Assembly (NCBI GenBank): GCA_902524215.1 | Contig: CABZCK010000004.1 | Coordinates: forward strand, 1-64,000 | From: an uncultured SAR116 cluster alpha proteobacterium | GTDB lineage: Bacteria > Pseudomonadota > Alphaproteobacteria > Puniceispirillales > Marisalimonadaceae | DNA: 64,000 nucleotides | Reading direction: 5' to 3' | Shown: piece after piece, positions 1 through 9,527 of the stretch | Layout: the number at the start of each line of letters is the position of its first letter | Numbering within the stretch: position 1 is the first letter of the stretch | Notes under the pieces: model-generated | Databases searched by the model: none | What the model was told of the DNA's origin: nothing | What the model saw: only the letters and a program-made list of their open reading frames with translations | Translations under genes and position numbers: made by a program

Positions 1-798
1 TCTAAATTAAATTTTGTAAAAAATAATTTTGTTGATAAGACAAATTTTGGTTTTAAATTTTTTATATTTGTATCTTTAACTATATTTTTAGTTTTTTTAA
101 AATTTTTTTTAAAACCAATTACAAAAAGTAAAAGTCAAAAAATAATCCAAATTTTTCATAAATTACTTTTGTGGCTTTTAAGTATAAATGTCGAGGTAAT
201 AGGCCAAAGAAATTTAAATAATCTTCCAATACTTTATGTGTCAAATCATATTTCATATTTAGATATTCCTATCTTAGGTTCCATCATAAATGGTAGATTT
301 ATTGCAAAAAGTGAGATTGCTAACTGGCCAATTATGGGTTACTTATCTAAAGTAGGTAATACAATATTTATTAATAGAAATTTAAGTTTTCTAAAAATAA
401 ATAAATCAATAATTTTGGACTATATTTCTAGGGGCGATAATATTATTTTATTCCCTGAGGGGACTACATCTGATGGAATAAGAGTTCTTAGTTTCAAGTC
501 GAGTTTGCTGACTTCTTTGGAACAAAAAAATATTTTAATTCAGCCAATTGTCATAAATTATAAAAGTATTAATGGAATGCCTTTAAACAGATGGTTAAAG
601 CCTATTATTGCTTGGTATGGTGATATGGATTTAAAACCACACTTAATTAATACATTAAAATTATTTTCAATAAATGTTAAAATAACATTTTTGCAACCTC
701 TTAATGGAAAAGATTTTACAAATAGAAAAGATATGACATCTAGTTTACATCGTGCTATGGATAAAATTTATTCAAATGAATTAAATAATACTTTGTGA
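1..798 (+). CDS. plsC: Lysophospholipid (1-acylglycerol-3-phosphate) acyltransferase, 5'-truncated by window edge
   Basis: This is a PlsC/LPLAT-family acyltransferase, which transfers an acyl group to lysophosphatidate at the inner membrane in phospholipid synthesis. The reading frame is open from base 1, so the TTG start in the ORF track at 169 is an artefact and the true start lies upstream of the window. The extra 56 residues include a hydrophobic segment (FKFFIFVSLTIFLVFLKFFL) typical of the N-terminal anchor. The catalytic H-x4-D motif is seen as NHISYLD, and the substrate-binding block as FPEGTT. The stop lies 14 bases before miaB. The family is clear. Exact acyl specificity, or an ornithine-lipid OlsA-type role, cannot be decided from sequence. 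Confidence 0.85.
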   Translation, partial: SKLNFVKNNFVDKTNFGFKFFIFVSLTIFLVFLKFFLKPITKSKSQKIIQIFHKLLLWLLSINVEVIGQRNLNNLPILYVSNHISYLDIPILGSIINGRFIAKSEIANWPIMGYLSKVGNTIFINRNLSFLKINKSIILDYISRGDNIILFPEGTTSDGIRVLSFKSSLLTSLEQKNILIQPIVINYKSINGMPLNRWLKPIIAWYGDMDLKPHLINTLKLFSINVKITFLQPLNGKDFTNRKDMTSSLHRAMDKIYSNELNNTL

Positions 799-812
799 GA
801 TTAATTAATATT

Positions 813-2168
813 ATGAAAAAATTATTTATTAAAACATATGGTTGTCAAATGAATTTTTATGACAGTGATCATATGTCTAATTTGTTAAAAGATCATGGTT
901 ATAAAACATCTGAGCAGATAGAGCAAGCTGATTTAGTAATATTGAACACATGCCATATTAGAGATAAGGCAGCTGAGAAAATGTATTCTGATTTAGGAAG
1001 AATAAAGAAAATTTATGAAAGCAATAATTTAACAAAACCAATTATTGCTGTCGCCGGTTGTGTTGCGCAAGCTGAGGGAAAAGAGATTACTAAAAGATCA
1101 CCGTGGGTGGATTTAGTTGTTGGTCCGCAAGCCTATACTGATCTTCCTAAATTACTTAAAAAGATAAATAACTATCCCAAGAAAAGAGAAATTAATCTTA
1201 AATTTCCTGAAATTCCAAAATTCGATTTTCTAAATTTTGACAAAAAAGTAAGTAAAGTTTCAGATTATGTAACAATACAAGAAGGTTGTGATAAGTTTTG
1301 CTCTTTTTGTGTTGTTCCGTACACAAGAGGTCCAGAATATTCCAGATCAAGAAAATCTATTCTGGAAGAGATTAAAATAATGGCTCAAAATGGCGTAAAA
1401 GAAATTATATTACTTGGTCAGAATGTAAATGCTTGGAAAGATGATTCAAATGAAAGTAAAACATATAATTTAGGGTCTTTAATAGAAGATATTGCAAAAA
1501 TCGATGACATTCTATCTATACGTTATACAACGTCACATCCTCTTGATATGGATTTAGACTTAATTAAAGCACATAAAAACATTAAAAAATTAATGCCTTA
1601 TTTACATTTGCCAATTCAATCAGGCTCGGACAATATTTTAAAAAAAATGAATAGAAAGCATACTTCTAATGAATATTTAAAAATAATTGAATTAGTTAGA
1701 AAATACTGTGAAAACATTGCAATCTCCTCAGATTTTATAGTAGGTCATCCTGGTGAAACTCATGAAGATCATAAAAAAACACTAGACATTATAAATGAAG
1801 TTGAGTTTGCAAGTTCATATTCTTTCATGTACTCCTCAAGACCTGGAACAAAATCTTCAGAACTTGATGAAATAGTAGATGAAAATGAAAAAAAAATTAG
1901 ACTTCTCGAAATACAAAATAGTCTTAACCGTCATCAATTAATTTTTAATAAAAACATGGAGAATTTAGATTTTCCTATTCTAATAACAAATAAAAACAAA
2001 AATAATCAATTTTTGGGAAGATCTCCCTATAATCAAACTGTATATGTTAATGAAGAAAATTTACCAGTTAAAAAATCTTCTGAAAAAATAATTGGTTCAA
2101 TGTTAAATGTTAAAATCATAAAATCGAATCAAAATAGTTTATTAGGTAATTTTACAAATAATGTTTAA
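813..2168 (+). CDS. miaB: tRNA-2-methylthio-N6-dimethylallyladenosine synthase MiaB
   Basis: MiaB is the radical-SAM methylthiotransferase that converts i6A37 to ms2i6A37 in tRNAs reading UNN codons. All modules are visible: an N-terminal UPF0004 domain with its three cluster cysteines (YGCQMN near residue 11, NTC near 47, AGC near 80), a radical-SAM CxxxCxxC motif (CDKFCSFC near 160), and a C-terminal TRAM region. The ORF track starts at a GTG at 795. I prefer ATG 813 because MKKLFIKTYGCQMN matches the family N-terminus. The 3' end overlaps phoH by 8 bases, so the genes are probably co-transcribed and translationally coupled. Confidence 0.96.
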   Translation: MKKLFIKTYGCQMNFYDSDHMSNLLKDHGYKTSEQIEQADLVILNTCHIRDKAAEKMYSDLGRIKKIYESNNLTKPIIAVAGCVAQAEGKEITKRSPWVDLVVGPQAYTDLPKLLKKINNYPKKREINLKFPEIPKFDFLNFDKKVSKVSDYVTIQEGCDKFCSFCVVPYTRGPEYSRSRKSILEEIKIMAQNGVKEIILLGQNVNAWKDDSNESKTYNLGSLIEDIAKIDDILSIRYTTSHPLDMDLDLIKAHKNIKKLMPYLHLPIQSGSDNILKKMNRKHTSNEYLKIIELVRKYCENIAISSDFIVGHPGETHEDHKKTLDIINEVEFASSYSFMYSSRPGTKSSELDEIVDENEKKIRLLEIQNSLNRHQLIFNKNMENLDFPILITNKNKNNQFLGRSPYNQTVYVNEENLPVKKSSEKIIGSMLNVKIIKSNQNSLLGNFTNNV

Positions 2169-3156
2169 AACAAGGGATAGAGATAATAAATCATTAGATC
2201 ATAAAAAAAACTCACAAGTCGAATTAATTTTTAACTCTAATGATCACTTGAAAATATTGTTAGGTGAAAATTCGAAAAATATAGATAAGCTTAATCAGAT
2301 TTTAGACGTGGAAATAAGTTTTTTTGGGAATAAATTACTAATTTTCGGTGAGAAGCAAAATGTAGAATTAGCTGAAAATTTGATAAATAAAGTATATGAT
2401 ATCATACTATTGAATAAAAATAACAATCACAGCATAGATTTTTCAATTTTTGAATCTGAGTACAAAATGTTAAAAAACCAAAATTCTGTCGATACTCCCT
2501 CAAAAATATTAAATTCTATCGATACATGGAAAAAAACTATTTATCCAAAAAGTGATGGGCAAAAAAGATATATACAAGCTATCAATGAATATGATGTAAT
2601 ATTTGGTCTTGGCCCAGCTGGAACTGGCAAGTCTTACTTAGCGGTTGCTAAGGCTGTGCAATTTTTAAAAAAAGGTGATATCGACAAAATAATTCTATCT
2701 AGACCAGCTGTAGAAGCTGGAGAGAATTTAGGTTTTTTACCTGGTGATATGAAAGATAAAGTTGATCCATATCTGAGGCCAATATATGACGCTTTATATG
2801 AAATGATTCCTTTTGAGCTAGTTGAAAAAAAAATACAAGAAGGGATAATTGAAATTGCTCCAGTTGCTTTTATGAGAGGTAGAACTTTTAAAAATTCATT
2901 TATAATTATTGATGAAGCTCAAAATACATCATCTATTCAGATGAAGATGATACTAACTCGTTTAGGTCATGGATCAAAAATGATTATTAATGGAGACTTA
3001 ACTCAGATTGATATAAAATATTTAAACGATTCAGGATTAAGAACAGCTAAAACGAAACTTACTAACTTAAAAACAATTAAATTTGCAAATTTAAATAAAA
3101 AAGATGTTGTGCGGCATAAAATAGTTTCGGAAATTATAAGTGCTTATGAAAAGTGA
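2161..3156 (+). CDS. phoH: PhoH-like ATPase (YbeZ type)
   Basis: This is a PhoH/YbeZ-family P-loop ATPase of about 330 residues, the usual length. It has an N-terminal KH-like region, a Walker A motif GPAGTGKS near residue 150 and a Walker B FIIIDEAQN near residue 245. Its neighbour ybeY and the order miaB-phoH-ybeY-corC-lnt form the conserved proteobacterial cluster linked to rRNA processing and ribosome quality control. The name 'phosphate-starvation inducible' is historical and does not imply phosphate control here. The gene overlaps miaB upstream by 8 bases and ybeY downstream by 11 bases. Confidence 0.95.
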   Translation: MFKTRDRDNKSLDHKKNSQVELIFNSNDHLKILLGENSKNIDKLNQILDVEISFFGNKLLIFGEKQNVELAENLINKVYDIILLNKNNNHSIDFSIFESEYKMLKNQNSVDTPSKILNSIDTWKKTIYPKSDGQKRYIQAINEYDVIFGLGPAGTGKSYLAVAKAVQFLKKGDIDKIILSRPAVEAGENLGFLPGDMKDKVDPYLRPIYDALYEMIPFELVEKKIQEGIIEIAPVAFMRGRTFKNSFIIIDEAQNTSSIQMKMILTRLGHGSKMIINGDLTQIDIKYLNDSGLRTAKTKLTNLKTIKFANLNKKDVVRHKIVSEIISAYEK

Positions 3157-3709
3157 TAATTTTTTGTCAAGCAAAAGAATGCGATCAGAAAAGGTAAGTT
3201 TGTATAAAAACAAAAAATTTACTTTGGAATTTAAATTTAAACATTTAGATTTTTATAATGAAATTTATTATTTACGAAAAATAAAGAAATTTGATTTGAT
3301 TTTGTCAAATGTTAATAAATACATAAGTTCATTTTTAAAAAAAAATATTTTAAGTTTTTCTATTTTACTTACTAATGATGAGGAAATTAAACATATCAAC
3401 CTAAAATATAGAAACTTAAATAAGCCTACAAATGTATTGTCTTTTAAGTCCATAATTGATGAGAATAATTATTTTAAAAATACTGAGAAAGAAATTCATT
3501 TAGGTGAAATAATTATATCCATGGAAAGAATTTTTAGTGAATCAAAGACAAATAATATTTTATTTACAGACCACTTTATACATATTTTTTTACACGCAAT
3601 TTTACATATCTTAGGTTATGATCATGAAATAGATAGTGATAGAGAAAAGATGGAAAACATCGAAATTTTAATATTAAACGATTTAGGGATTAAAAATCCA
3701 TATGCTTAA
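3146..3709 (+). CDS. ybeY: Endoribonuclease YbeY
   Basis: YbeY is a zinc metalloenzyme for 16S rRNA 3'-end maturation and ribosome quality control. The diagnostic zinc signature H-x3-H-x5-H is present as HAILHILGYDH. The track begins at GTG 3140. ATG 3146 lies two codons further on and overlaps the end of phoH. Even from 3146 the protein (187 aa) is longer than many YbeY proteins, and the first 30 or so basic residues look unconserved, so ATG 3179 is another possible start. Operon position between phoH and corC is canonical. Confidence 0.93.
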   Translation: MKSDNFLSSKRMRSEKVSLYKNKKFTLEFKFKHLDFYNEIYYLRKIKKFDLILSNVNKYISSFLKKNILSFSILLTNDEEIKHINLKYRNLNKPTNVLSFKSIIDENNYFKNTEKEIHLGEIIISMERIFSESKTNNILFTDHFIHIFLHAILHILGYDHEIDSDREKMENIEILILNDLGIKNPYA

Positions 3710-4562
3710 ATTTCTTAATTTTTTAAATTTAACTTTTAAAGAAAAAAAAAATGTGCAGTCTTTTCATTCAAATGACGATCTTGAACAATTCGTATCACGA
3801 AGAATTAATTCAAAACTTGAGGTAAATAAAACACAAAAACATGAAAATGAATTATTAAAAAATTTAGCCGGACTTAGAGGAATAACAGCTATAGATGTGA
3901 TGGTTCCTAGGGTTGATATAGTAACTGTATCGATGTCAGACAATTTTAATAATATCATTAATCAGTTAACAAAGGCTAATCATAGCAGAGTACCAGTTAC
4001 TGGACAAACAAAAGATGACATAGTTGGCATCATTCATATAAAAGATGTTTTAGCAAATATTAATTCGAAGAAAAAAAAACCCATAAAACATCTTCTCAAA
4101 GATCCAATTTTTATAGCTCCATCAATTAGCTTGTTAGATTTGTTGCATGAGATGAGACTCAAAAAGAGACATATGGCATTAGTCGTAGATGAATATGGCG
4201 GTATTGATGGATTGGTAACCATTGAAGATTTAGTTGAAGAACTTGTTGGAGAAATTGAAGATGAACACGATGAAACTTCTGAAATTAAAATAGAAAAGTT
4301 AAATGCAAATACAATCATTGTAGAGGCAAGAGCAACACTTGATTTTCTTAAAGAAAAACTAAATTTACAATTATCTAAATTTAAAAATGAAGAATTTGAA
4401 ACATTGGGAGGATATTTAATAAGTCTATCAGGTAGAGTACCAATAAAAGGTGAGGTCATTAGAGATATAGATAACAAAATAGAATTTGAAATACTAAACT
4501 CAGATAAAAGAAAAATAATTAAGGTTAAAATTAAAGGCTTAAAAATATTAAATGAGAGTTAA
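3702..4562 (+). CDS. corC: CBS-domain CorC/HlyC family protein (soluble form)
   Basis: This is a 286-residue CorC/TlyC-like protein with two CBS domains (roughly residues 65-185, with the conserved VMVPRVDI and LVVDEYGGIDGLVTIEDL segments) and a C-terminal CorC_HlyC domain (about 205-280). There is no DUF21 transmembrane domain, so this is the soluble form usually found between ybeY and lnt. It is associated with magnesium/cobalt homeostasis, though its direct biochemistry is unsettled. It overlaps ybeY by 8 bases and lnt by 11. A second CorC_HlyC-domain protein is cut by the right edge of the window. Confidence 0.92.
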   Translation: MLKFLNFLNLTFKEKKNVQSFHSNDDLEQFVSRRINSKLEVNKTQKHENELLKNLAGLRGITAIDVMVPRVDIVTVSMSDNFNNIINQLTKANHSRVPVTGQTKDDIVGIIHIKDVLANINSKKKKPIKHLLKDPIFIAPSISLLDLLHEMRLKKRHMALVVDEYGGIDGLVTIEDLVEELVGEIEDEHDETSEIKIEKLNANTIIVEARATLDFLKEKLNLQLSKFKNEEFETLGGYLISLSGRVPIKGEVIRDIDNKIEFEILNSDKRKIIKVKIKGLKILNES

Positions 4563-6069
4563 TCAATTGTTAATACAGATTCCTACTTACTTTTTACTAG
4601 GAAGTTTAGCAACTTTTTTTTTAGAACCTTATAAAGTTTATCCTCTAATATTTTGTTTTTCATTCGCGATATTCGGAATTTGTAAAAATAATAAATTAAC
4701 AGAAGTATTCATCCTAGCATTTTCATTTGCTTTTGGTTGGTTTTGCCTCGGCTTATATTGGATTTCAAATGCATTTTTAGTTAAATCAGATTTTTATATT
4801 TTTTTGATGCCTATTGCCATAACATTACTTCCATTATTTTTGTCGTTAATTTGGGGGTTAGCTTTTATTACTGCAAAACTAATTTCATCAAAAATTGGAG
4901 AAATTCATATTAATACTATTATATTTTTGTCAATTTTTGAATATTTAAGAGGTGAATTGTTTAAATTCCCATGGTTAATGCCAGGATATTTTTTTTCATC
5001 TGAAGAGGTTTTAATACAAGGATATTCTTTTATTGGTTCCTATTCTATGAATATTGTATTTTTTTTTATTACCATATTTCCAATATTAATTATTAGATAT
5101 AAAAAACTATCAATAATGCCAATATTCCTATTATTAACTCCAACTATATTATTGTTTATAAAATCCTTTGATAGATATATTAACAAAACCACTTCTGTTT
5201 TTAATGAATCTCATTTAATAAATGTTATTCAACCAAATATAAAGCAAGAAATTAAATGGAAAAAATCGTTGAAATCTGATCATCATCAAAAATTAACTGA
5301 TTTATCTAAATTAAAAAATAATGATAATAATCTACTTTCAATATTAAATATTTGGCCTGAAACAGCTTTTTTGGGAATATATCCAAGAGATAAAAAATTG
5401 CTACAAGATTTATCTCAAAAATTATTAAACCCAAAAAAAAATGAATTTTTATTTACTGGTTTAATATCCAAACATAAACATGATTATTTTAATTCTGCTT
5501 TACTAATAAATTCAAAAGCGCAAATAAAAAATATTTATAATAAAAATATTCTCGTTCCTTTTGGTGAATTTATACCATTCAGGAATATATTACCAAGGTT
5601 TAACTTTTTTGAAAATAAAATTGATTTCTCAAAAGGTTATAAGATAAATGCTATCACAATTAACAACTATTACAATTTCGTTCCTTTGATATGTTATGAA
5701 ATTTTATTTAGCGACCTAATTTTTAAGTCTTTAGATCAAAAAACATCTGTTATTATTAATATAACAAACGATGCCTGGTTTGGAAACTCTATTGGTCCGA
5801 TACAACATTTTCAGTTTGCTAAAATAAGAGCAGTAGAATTTGGGATTCCCGTAGTTAGGGTTGCAAATACAGGTTATACTGGTTTAATAAATCCTTATGG
5901 ACAAGTTTTAAAAAAACTAAATTTAAATGAGGAGGGGACTTTATCTTTTAAATTGATAAAAAATTCAAATGAGACTATATTTAGAAAATATGGTGATTTC
6001 ATATTTGTAATTATAATGTTATTAACTTTTTTAGTTAATGTATTATTCAAAAAAATTTTCTTAAAATAG
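4552..6069 (+). CDS. lnt: Apolipoprotein N-acyltransferase
   Basis: Lnt adds the third acyl chain to the N-terminal cysteine of lipoproteins at the inner membrane. The protein has about six hydrophobic helices over residues 1-205, a periplasmic nitrilase-like domain, and a final C-terminal helix. Glu-Lys-Cys triad candidates are visible: E in NIWPETAF, K in [11 protein letters not shown] and C in PLICYEILF. Length (505 aa) is normal. The gene overlaps corC by 11 bases, and metK follows after 8 bases. In many alphaproteobacteria a small HTH gene sits between lnt and metK; none is present here. Confidence 0.95.
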   Translation: MRVNQLLIQIPTYFLLGSLATFFLEPYKVYPLIFCFSFAIFGICKNNKLTEVFILAFSFAFGWFCLGLYWISNAFLVKSDFYIFLMPIAITLLPLFLSLIWGLAFITAKLISSKIGEIHINTIIFLSIFEYLRGELFKFPWLMPGYFFSSEEVLIQGYSFIGSYSMNIVFFFITIFPILIIRYKKLSIMPIFLLLTPTILLFIKSFDRYINKTTSVFNESHLINVIQPNIKQEIKWKKSLKSDHHQKLTDLSKLKNNDNNLLSILNIWPETAFLGIYPRDKKLLQDLSQKLLNPKKNEFLFTGLISKHKHDYFNSALLINSKAQIKNIYNKNILVPFGEFIPFRNILPRFNFFENKIDFSKGYKINAITINNYYNFVPLICYEILFSDLIFKSLDQKTSVIINITNDAWFGNSIGPIQHFQFAKIRAVEFGIPVVRVANTGYTGLINPYGQVLKKLNLNEEGTLSFKLIKNSNETIFRKYGDFIFVIIMLLTFLVNVLFKKIFLK

Positions 6070-6077
6070 GAGTGTTA

Positions 6078-7250
6078 ATGAGAAGCTATTTATTCACATC
6101 TGAATCAGTTTCAGAAGGTCATCCAGACAAAATTAGTGATCTTATTTCAGATACAGTAGTTGACTTAATGATTGGCAAAGATCCTTACAGCAGAGTGGCA
6201 TGTGAAACGCTTGTAACAACTAATAAAGTCGTTATTGCCGGAGAGTATAGATTAGATTCAGATAGAACAAATTTATTTAAAGAGATTGAAGAAAAGATAA
6301 GATTATCAATAAAAAAAATAGGATATGAACAATCTGGGTTTCATTGGGAAAAACTTAAAATCGAAAATTATCTTCATAATCAATCAAGCGATATTGCAAT
6401 TGGTGTTGATCAAAGTGAAAATAAAGAAGAAGGTGCAGGGGATCAAGGCTTAATGTTCGGATATGCTGTTGATGAAACTGAGAGTTATATGCCAGCTCCA
6501 ATATATTATTCGCACTTAATCTTAAAGGAAATGTCTGATATGCGTCATTCTGGAAAAGCGGATTTCTTGGGACCAGACAGTAAATCTCAACTAACTATAG
6601 AATATGAAGGTAATAAACCAATTGGTGCAAAAAAAATAGTAGTTTCTACACAGCATGAAGAAGATTATAATCAAAAAGATTTAAAAGAATTTATTATTGG
6701 TATTATTAAAAAAGTTCTTCCGAAAGAATGGTCTTATAATAGCGATGATATCTTAGTTAATCCAACTGGCAGGTTTGTGATTGGAGGTCCAGATGGAGAC
6801 ACTGGACTAACAGGAAGAAAGATAATAGTTGATACTTATGGTGGATCAGCTCAACATGGGGGTGGTGCATTTTCAGGTAAAGATCCAACCAAAGTCGATC
6901 GATCTGCAGCATATATGACAAGATATTTGGCCAAAAATGTGGTTGCTTCTAAATTAGCTTCTAAATGTAGTATTCAAATAGCTTATGCAATAGGTGTATC
7001 TAAACCATTATCTTTCTATGTTAATACTTTTGGAACAGGAATAGTTGATGACCAATTCATAGAAGACTGTATAAAGAAAAATGTAGATTTATCACCTAGT
7101 GGTATTAGAAAAATGCTTAAATTAAATAATCCAATTTATGTCCCAACATCTTCATATGGTCATTTTGGACGAACACCAAATGAATTGTTAAAAGGATCGT
7201 TCACTTGGGAGAAAACAGATCTTGTTGAAATGTTGAAAAAGGAGTTATAA
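6078..7250 (+). CDS. metK: S-adenosylmethionine synthetase
   Basis: MetK makes S-adenosylmethionine from methionine and ATP. The family N-terminus is visible ([14 protein letters not shown]), with the ATP/metal-binding loops [12 protein letters not shown] and [16 protein letters not shown]. At 390 residues it is full length. I chose ATG 6078 over the track's GTG 6072 because an AGGAG sits 5 bases upstream of the ATG. There is no leader of any length between lnt and metK, so a SAM riboswitch at this position is ruled out. Probably co-transcribed with lnt and trmB. Confidence 0.97.
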   Translation: MRSYLFTSESVSEGHPDKISDLISDTVVDLMIGKDPYSRVACETLVTTNKVVIAGEYRLDSDRTNLFKEIEEKIRLSIKKIGYEQSGFHWEKLKIENYLHNQSSDIAIGVDQSENKEEGAGDQGLMFGYAVDETESYMPAPIYYSHLILKEMSDMRHSGKADFLGPDSKSQLTIEYEGNKPIGAKKIVVSTQHEEDYNQKDLKEFIIGIIKKVLPKEWSYNSDDILVNPTGRFVIGGPDGDTGLTGRKIIVDTYGGSAQHGGGAFSGKDPTKVDRSAAYMTRYLAKNVVASKLASKCSIQIAYAIGVSKPLSFYVNTFGTGIVDDQFIEDCIKKNVDLSPSGIRKMLKLNNPIYVPTSSYGHFGRTPNELLKGSFTWEKTDLVEMLKKEL

Positions 7251-7256
7251 AATCGA

Positions 7257-7928
7257 TTGTTCCAAAGAAATAAAAATTTATTTTATGGTCGTCGAAAAGG
7301 TAGGAGAATTTCTTTAACTAACTCAAAGATTTTTGAGCATTACAGTCATAAATTTTATTTACAAGAAGAGCAGATTCATAAAATTAAACTTAATGAACAC
7401 AGAAAAAATATCTTAGAAATAGGCTTTGGAAACGGTGACAATTTAGTGCATATGTCTTTAAACAAACCATATGATTTTTTTATTGGATGTGATGCTTACT
7501 ATAATGGATGTATTAAATTACTAAAGCAAATTGTAGATAAAAACATTAATAATGTCAAAATTTGGCCTGACGATATTAATTTAATTATGAAAAAGTTTAA
7601 AAGGAATTTTTTTGATTTAATTTTAATATTGCAACCTGATCCATGGCAGAAAAAAAAACATAGAAGAAGAAGATTGATACAACAAAAATTTCTTGATGAT
7701 ATTAGTCAGATTTTGAAAAACCAGGGTGAACTAATCATTTCAACAGATCACGAAGAAATGAAAAGTTGGGTATTAGAGCAATTCCATATAAGAGATGATT
7801 TTAAGTGGATGAAAAATGGATATCATTATAAAAACGCAAAACCAGAATGGATTATTGATACTAAGTATACAAATAAAGCATTGAAAAATAACAAAGTAGT
7901 AAATTGGTTTTTTTTTAAAAAAAATTAA
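7257..7928 (+). CDS. trmB: tRNA (guanine-N7-)-methyltransferase
   Basis: TrmB methylates G46 of tRNAs to m7G using SAM. The sequence shows the SAM-binding loop EIGFGNGDN and the family block DPWQKKKHRRRR, followed by the C-terminal ISTDHEEM segment. The N-terminal FYGRRKGRRIS matches the family start. The only reasonable initiator is TTG 7257, because an in-frame stop lies just upstream and the first ATG is far inside; an AAGGAG ends 12 bases before it. It directly follows metK. The usual downstream rimP is absent: the next gene is nusA after 78 non-coding bases. Confidence 0.93.
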   Translation: MFQRNKNLFYGRRKGRRISLTNSKIFEHYSHKFYLQEEQIHKIKLNEHRKNILEIGFGNGDNLVHMSLNKPYDFFIGCDAYYNGCIKLLKQIVDKNINNVKIWPDDINLIMKKFKRNFFDLILILQPDPWQKKKHRRRRLIQQKFLDDISQILKNQGELIISTDHEEMKSWVLEQFHIRDDFKWMKNGYHYKNAKPEWIIDTKYTNKALKNNKVVNWFFFKKN

Positions 7929-8006
7929 ATTTTTATTTCAAATTATACTCTTATAAGTTATTACTAGGAAAAATTAAGGTTAGAATATATGTAAGAGGTT
8001 TTTTAA

Positions 8007-9518
8007 ATGGAAAATATTCCAAGAATAGAACTTATCCAAGTAGCTGAAACTGTTGCTAGAGAAAAGTTAATTGATAAAGAAGATGTTATTCTAGCTATGG
8101 AAGATGCTATTCAAAAGGCTGCTAGATTTAAATATGGTCTAGAAAGAGATATTAGAGCTACTATAAATAGAAATAATGGAGCAATCTCTATTGAACAATA
8201 TACGCATGTGGTTGAAGTGGTAGAGGATGAAGCAACACAAATGTCTTTAGTAGAAGCTCTTAGAAGAGATGAATCATTGAAAATAGGTGACTACCATAAA
8301 ATGATATTACCTCCTTTTGATTTTGGAAGAATAGCTGCTCAAAGTGCAAAACAAGTTATTTCACAAAAAGTAAGAGATGCAGAGAGATTACGTCAATATA
8401 ATCAATTTAAAGATAGAGTTGGTGAGATAATATTAGGTACTGTAAAAAGGTTTGATAATTTTTCTGTTACACTTGACATTGGTAAAGCAGAAGGTGTGAT
8501 TAGAAAAGATGAAATGATCCCTAGAGAACAATTAAAGCCAGGTGACAGAGTTAGAACATATATACTTAATGTAAGTGAAGAAACACGTGGACCACAAATT
8601 TTTCTTTCACGATCATGCAATGAATTTTTAAGTTTATTATTTACTCAAGAAGTTCCTGAGATTTATGACGGGATAATTGAAGTTAAAAGTGTTGCTAGAG
8701 AACCTGGTAGCAGAGCTAAAATAAGTGTTTATTCAAAAGATAATACTATTGATCCGGTTGGAGCTTGTGTTGGAATGAGAGGATCAAGAGTTCAAGCAGT
8801 TGTGAATGAGTTACAAGGTGAAAAAATTGAAATTATACCTTGGTCAGATGATCCAGTTACTTTTGTGATTAATTCTTTAGCACCTGCTGTACCATCTAAA
8901 GTAATTATGGATGAAGAAGCCGGTAGAATGGAAGTAATAGTTCCTGATGATCAGTTATCACTTGCGATTGGAAGAAGAGGTCAAAACGTTAGACTAGCTT
9001 CTGATCTTAGTAAATGGTATATAGATGTAATTTCTGAGAGCGTTGACTCCGATAAAAGACAAGAAGAAATTAGTGAAAGGACAAAAATTTTTATTGAAGC
9101 TCTGGATGTTGATGACGTAATAGCTCATTTGATAGTCGCAGAAGGTTATACCTCAATTGAAGAGATTTCAAATTCATCCATAGATGAATTAAATAATATA
9201 GAAGGTTTTGATGAAGATTTGTCATTAGAGCTAAAAGAAAGAGCACAAAATTACGTTAAGCTTGAAAATGAAAATATAGAATTAAAACTTAAGTCAAGCG
9301 GAATCGAAAATAAATTATATGAATTTAAATATTTATCTAAATCTAATATTCTGACATTAGTTGAAAATAACATAAAAACTTTGGATGATCTTGCAAATTT
9401 AGATAGTGAAGAACTTTTTACATTACTAGGCGAAAAAGTATTTAATAATGAAAATGAAGCTGGAGAGGTCATAATGGAAGCTCGAAAGCATTGGTTTGAA
9501 GATGATAAAATTAAGTAA
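8007..9518 (+). CDS. nusA: Transcription termination/antitermination factor NusA
   Basis: NusA binds RNA polymerase and nascent RNA in pausing, termination and antitermination. The domains follow in order: an N-terminal polymerase-binding domain (1-125), an S1 domain (about 135-200), two KH domains (about 200-345, with VGMRGSRVQAVVNEL and AIGRRGQNVRLA), and two C-terminal acidic helix-hairpin-helix repeats (about 360-500) typical of proteobacterial NusA. An AGAGG 8 bases before ATG 8007 supports the start. It heads the nusA-infB-rbfA-truB-rpsO-pnp operon. Confidence 0.96.
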   Translation: MENIPRIELIQVAETVAREKLIDKEDVILAMEDAIQKAARFKYGLERDIRATINRNNGAISIEQYTHVVEVVEDEATQMSLVEALRRDESLKIGDYHKMILPPFDFGRIAAQSAKQVISQKVRDAERLRQYNQFKDRVGEIILGTVKRFDNFSVTLDIGKAEGVIRKDEMIPREQLKPGDRVRTYILNVSEETRGPQIFLSRSCNEFLSLLFTQEVPEIYDGIIEVKSVAREPGSRAKISVYSKDNTIDPVGACVGMRGSRVQAVVNELQGEKIEIIPWSDDPVTFVINSLAPAVPSKVIMDEEAGRMEVIVPDDQLSLAIGRRGQNVRLASDLSKWYIDVISESVDSDKRQEEISERTKIFIEALDVDDVIAHLIVAEGYTSIEEISNSSIDELNNIEGFDEDLSLELKERAQNYVKLENENIELKLKSSGIENKLYEFKYLSKSNILTLVENNIKTLDDLANLDSEELFTLLGEKVFNNENEAGEVIMEARKHWFEDDKIK

Positions 9519-9527
9519 AAAATTATA

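Noticed and set aside
6062-6077. SAM riboswitch upstream of metK
   Set aside because: Only 8 bases separate the lnt stop from the metK ATG, with an ordinary ribosome-binding site; there is no room for an aptamer.
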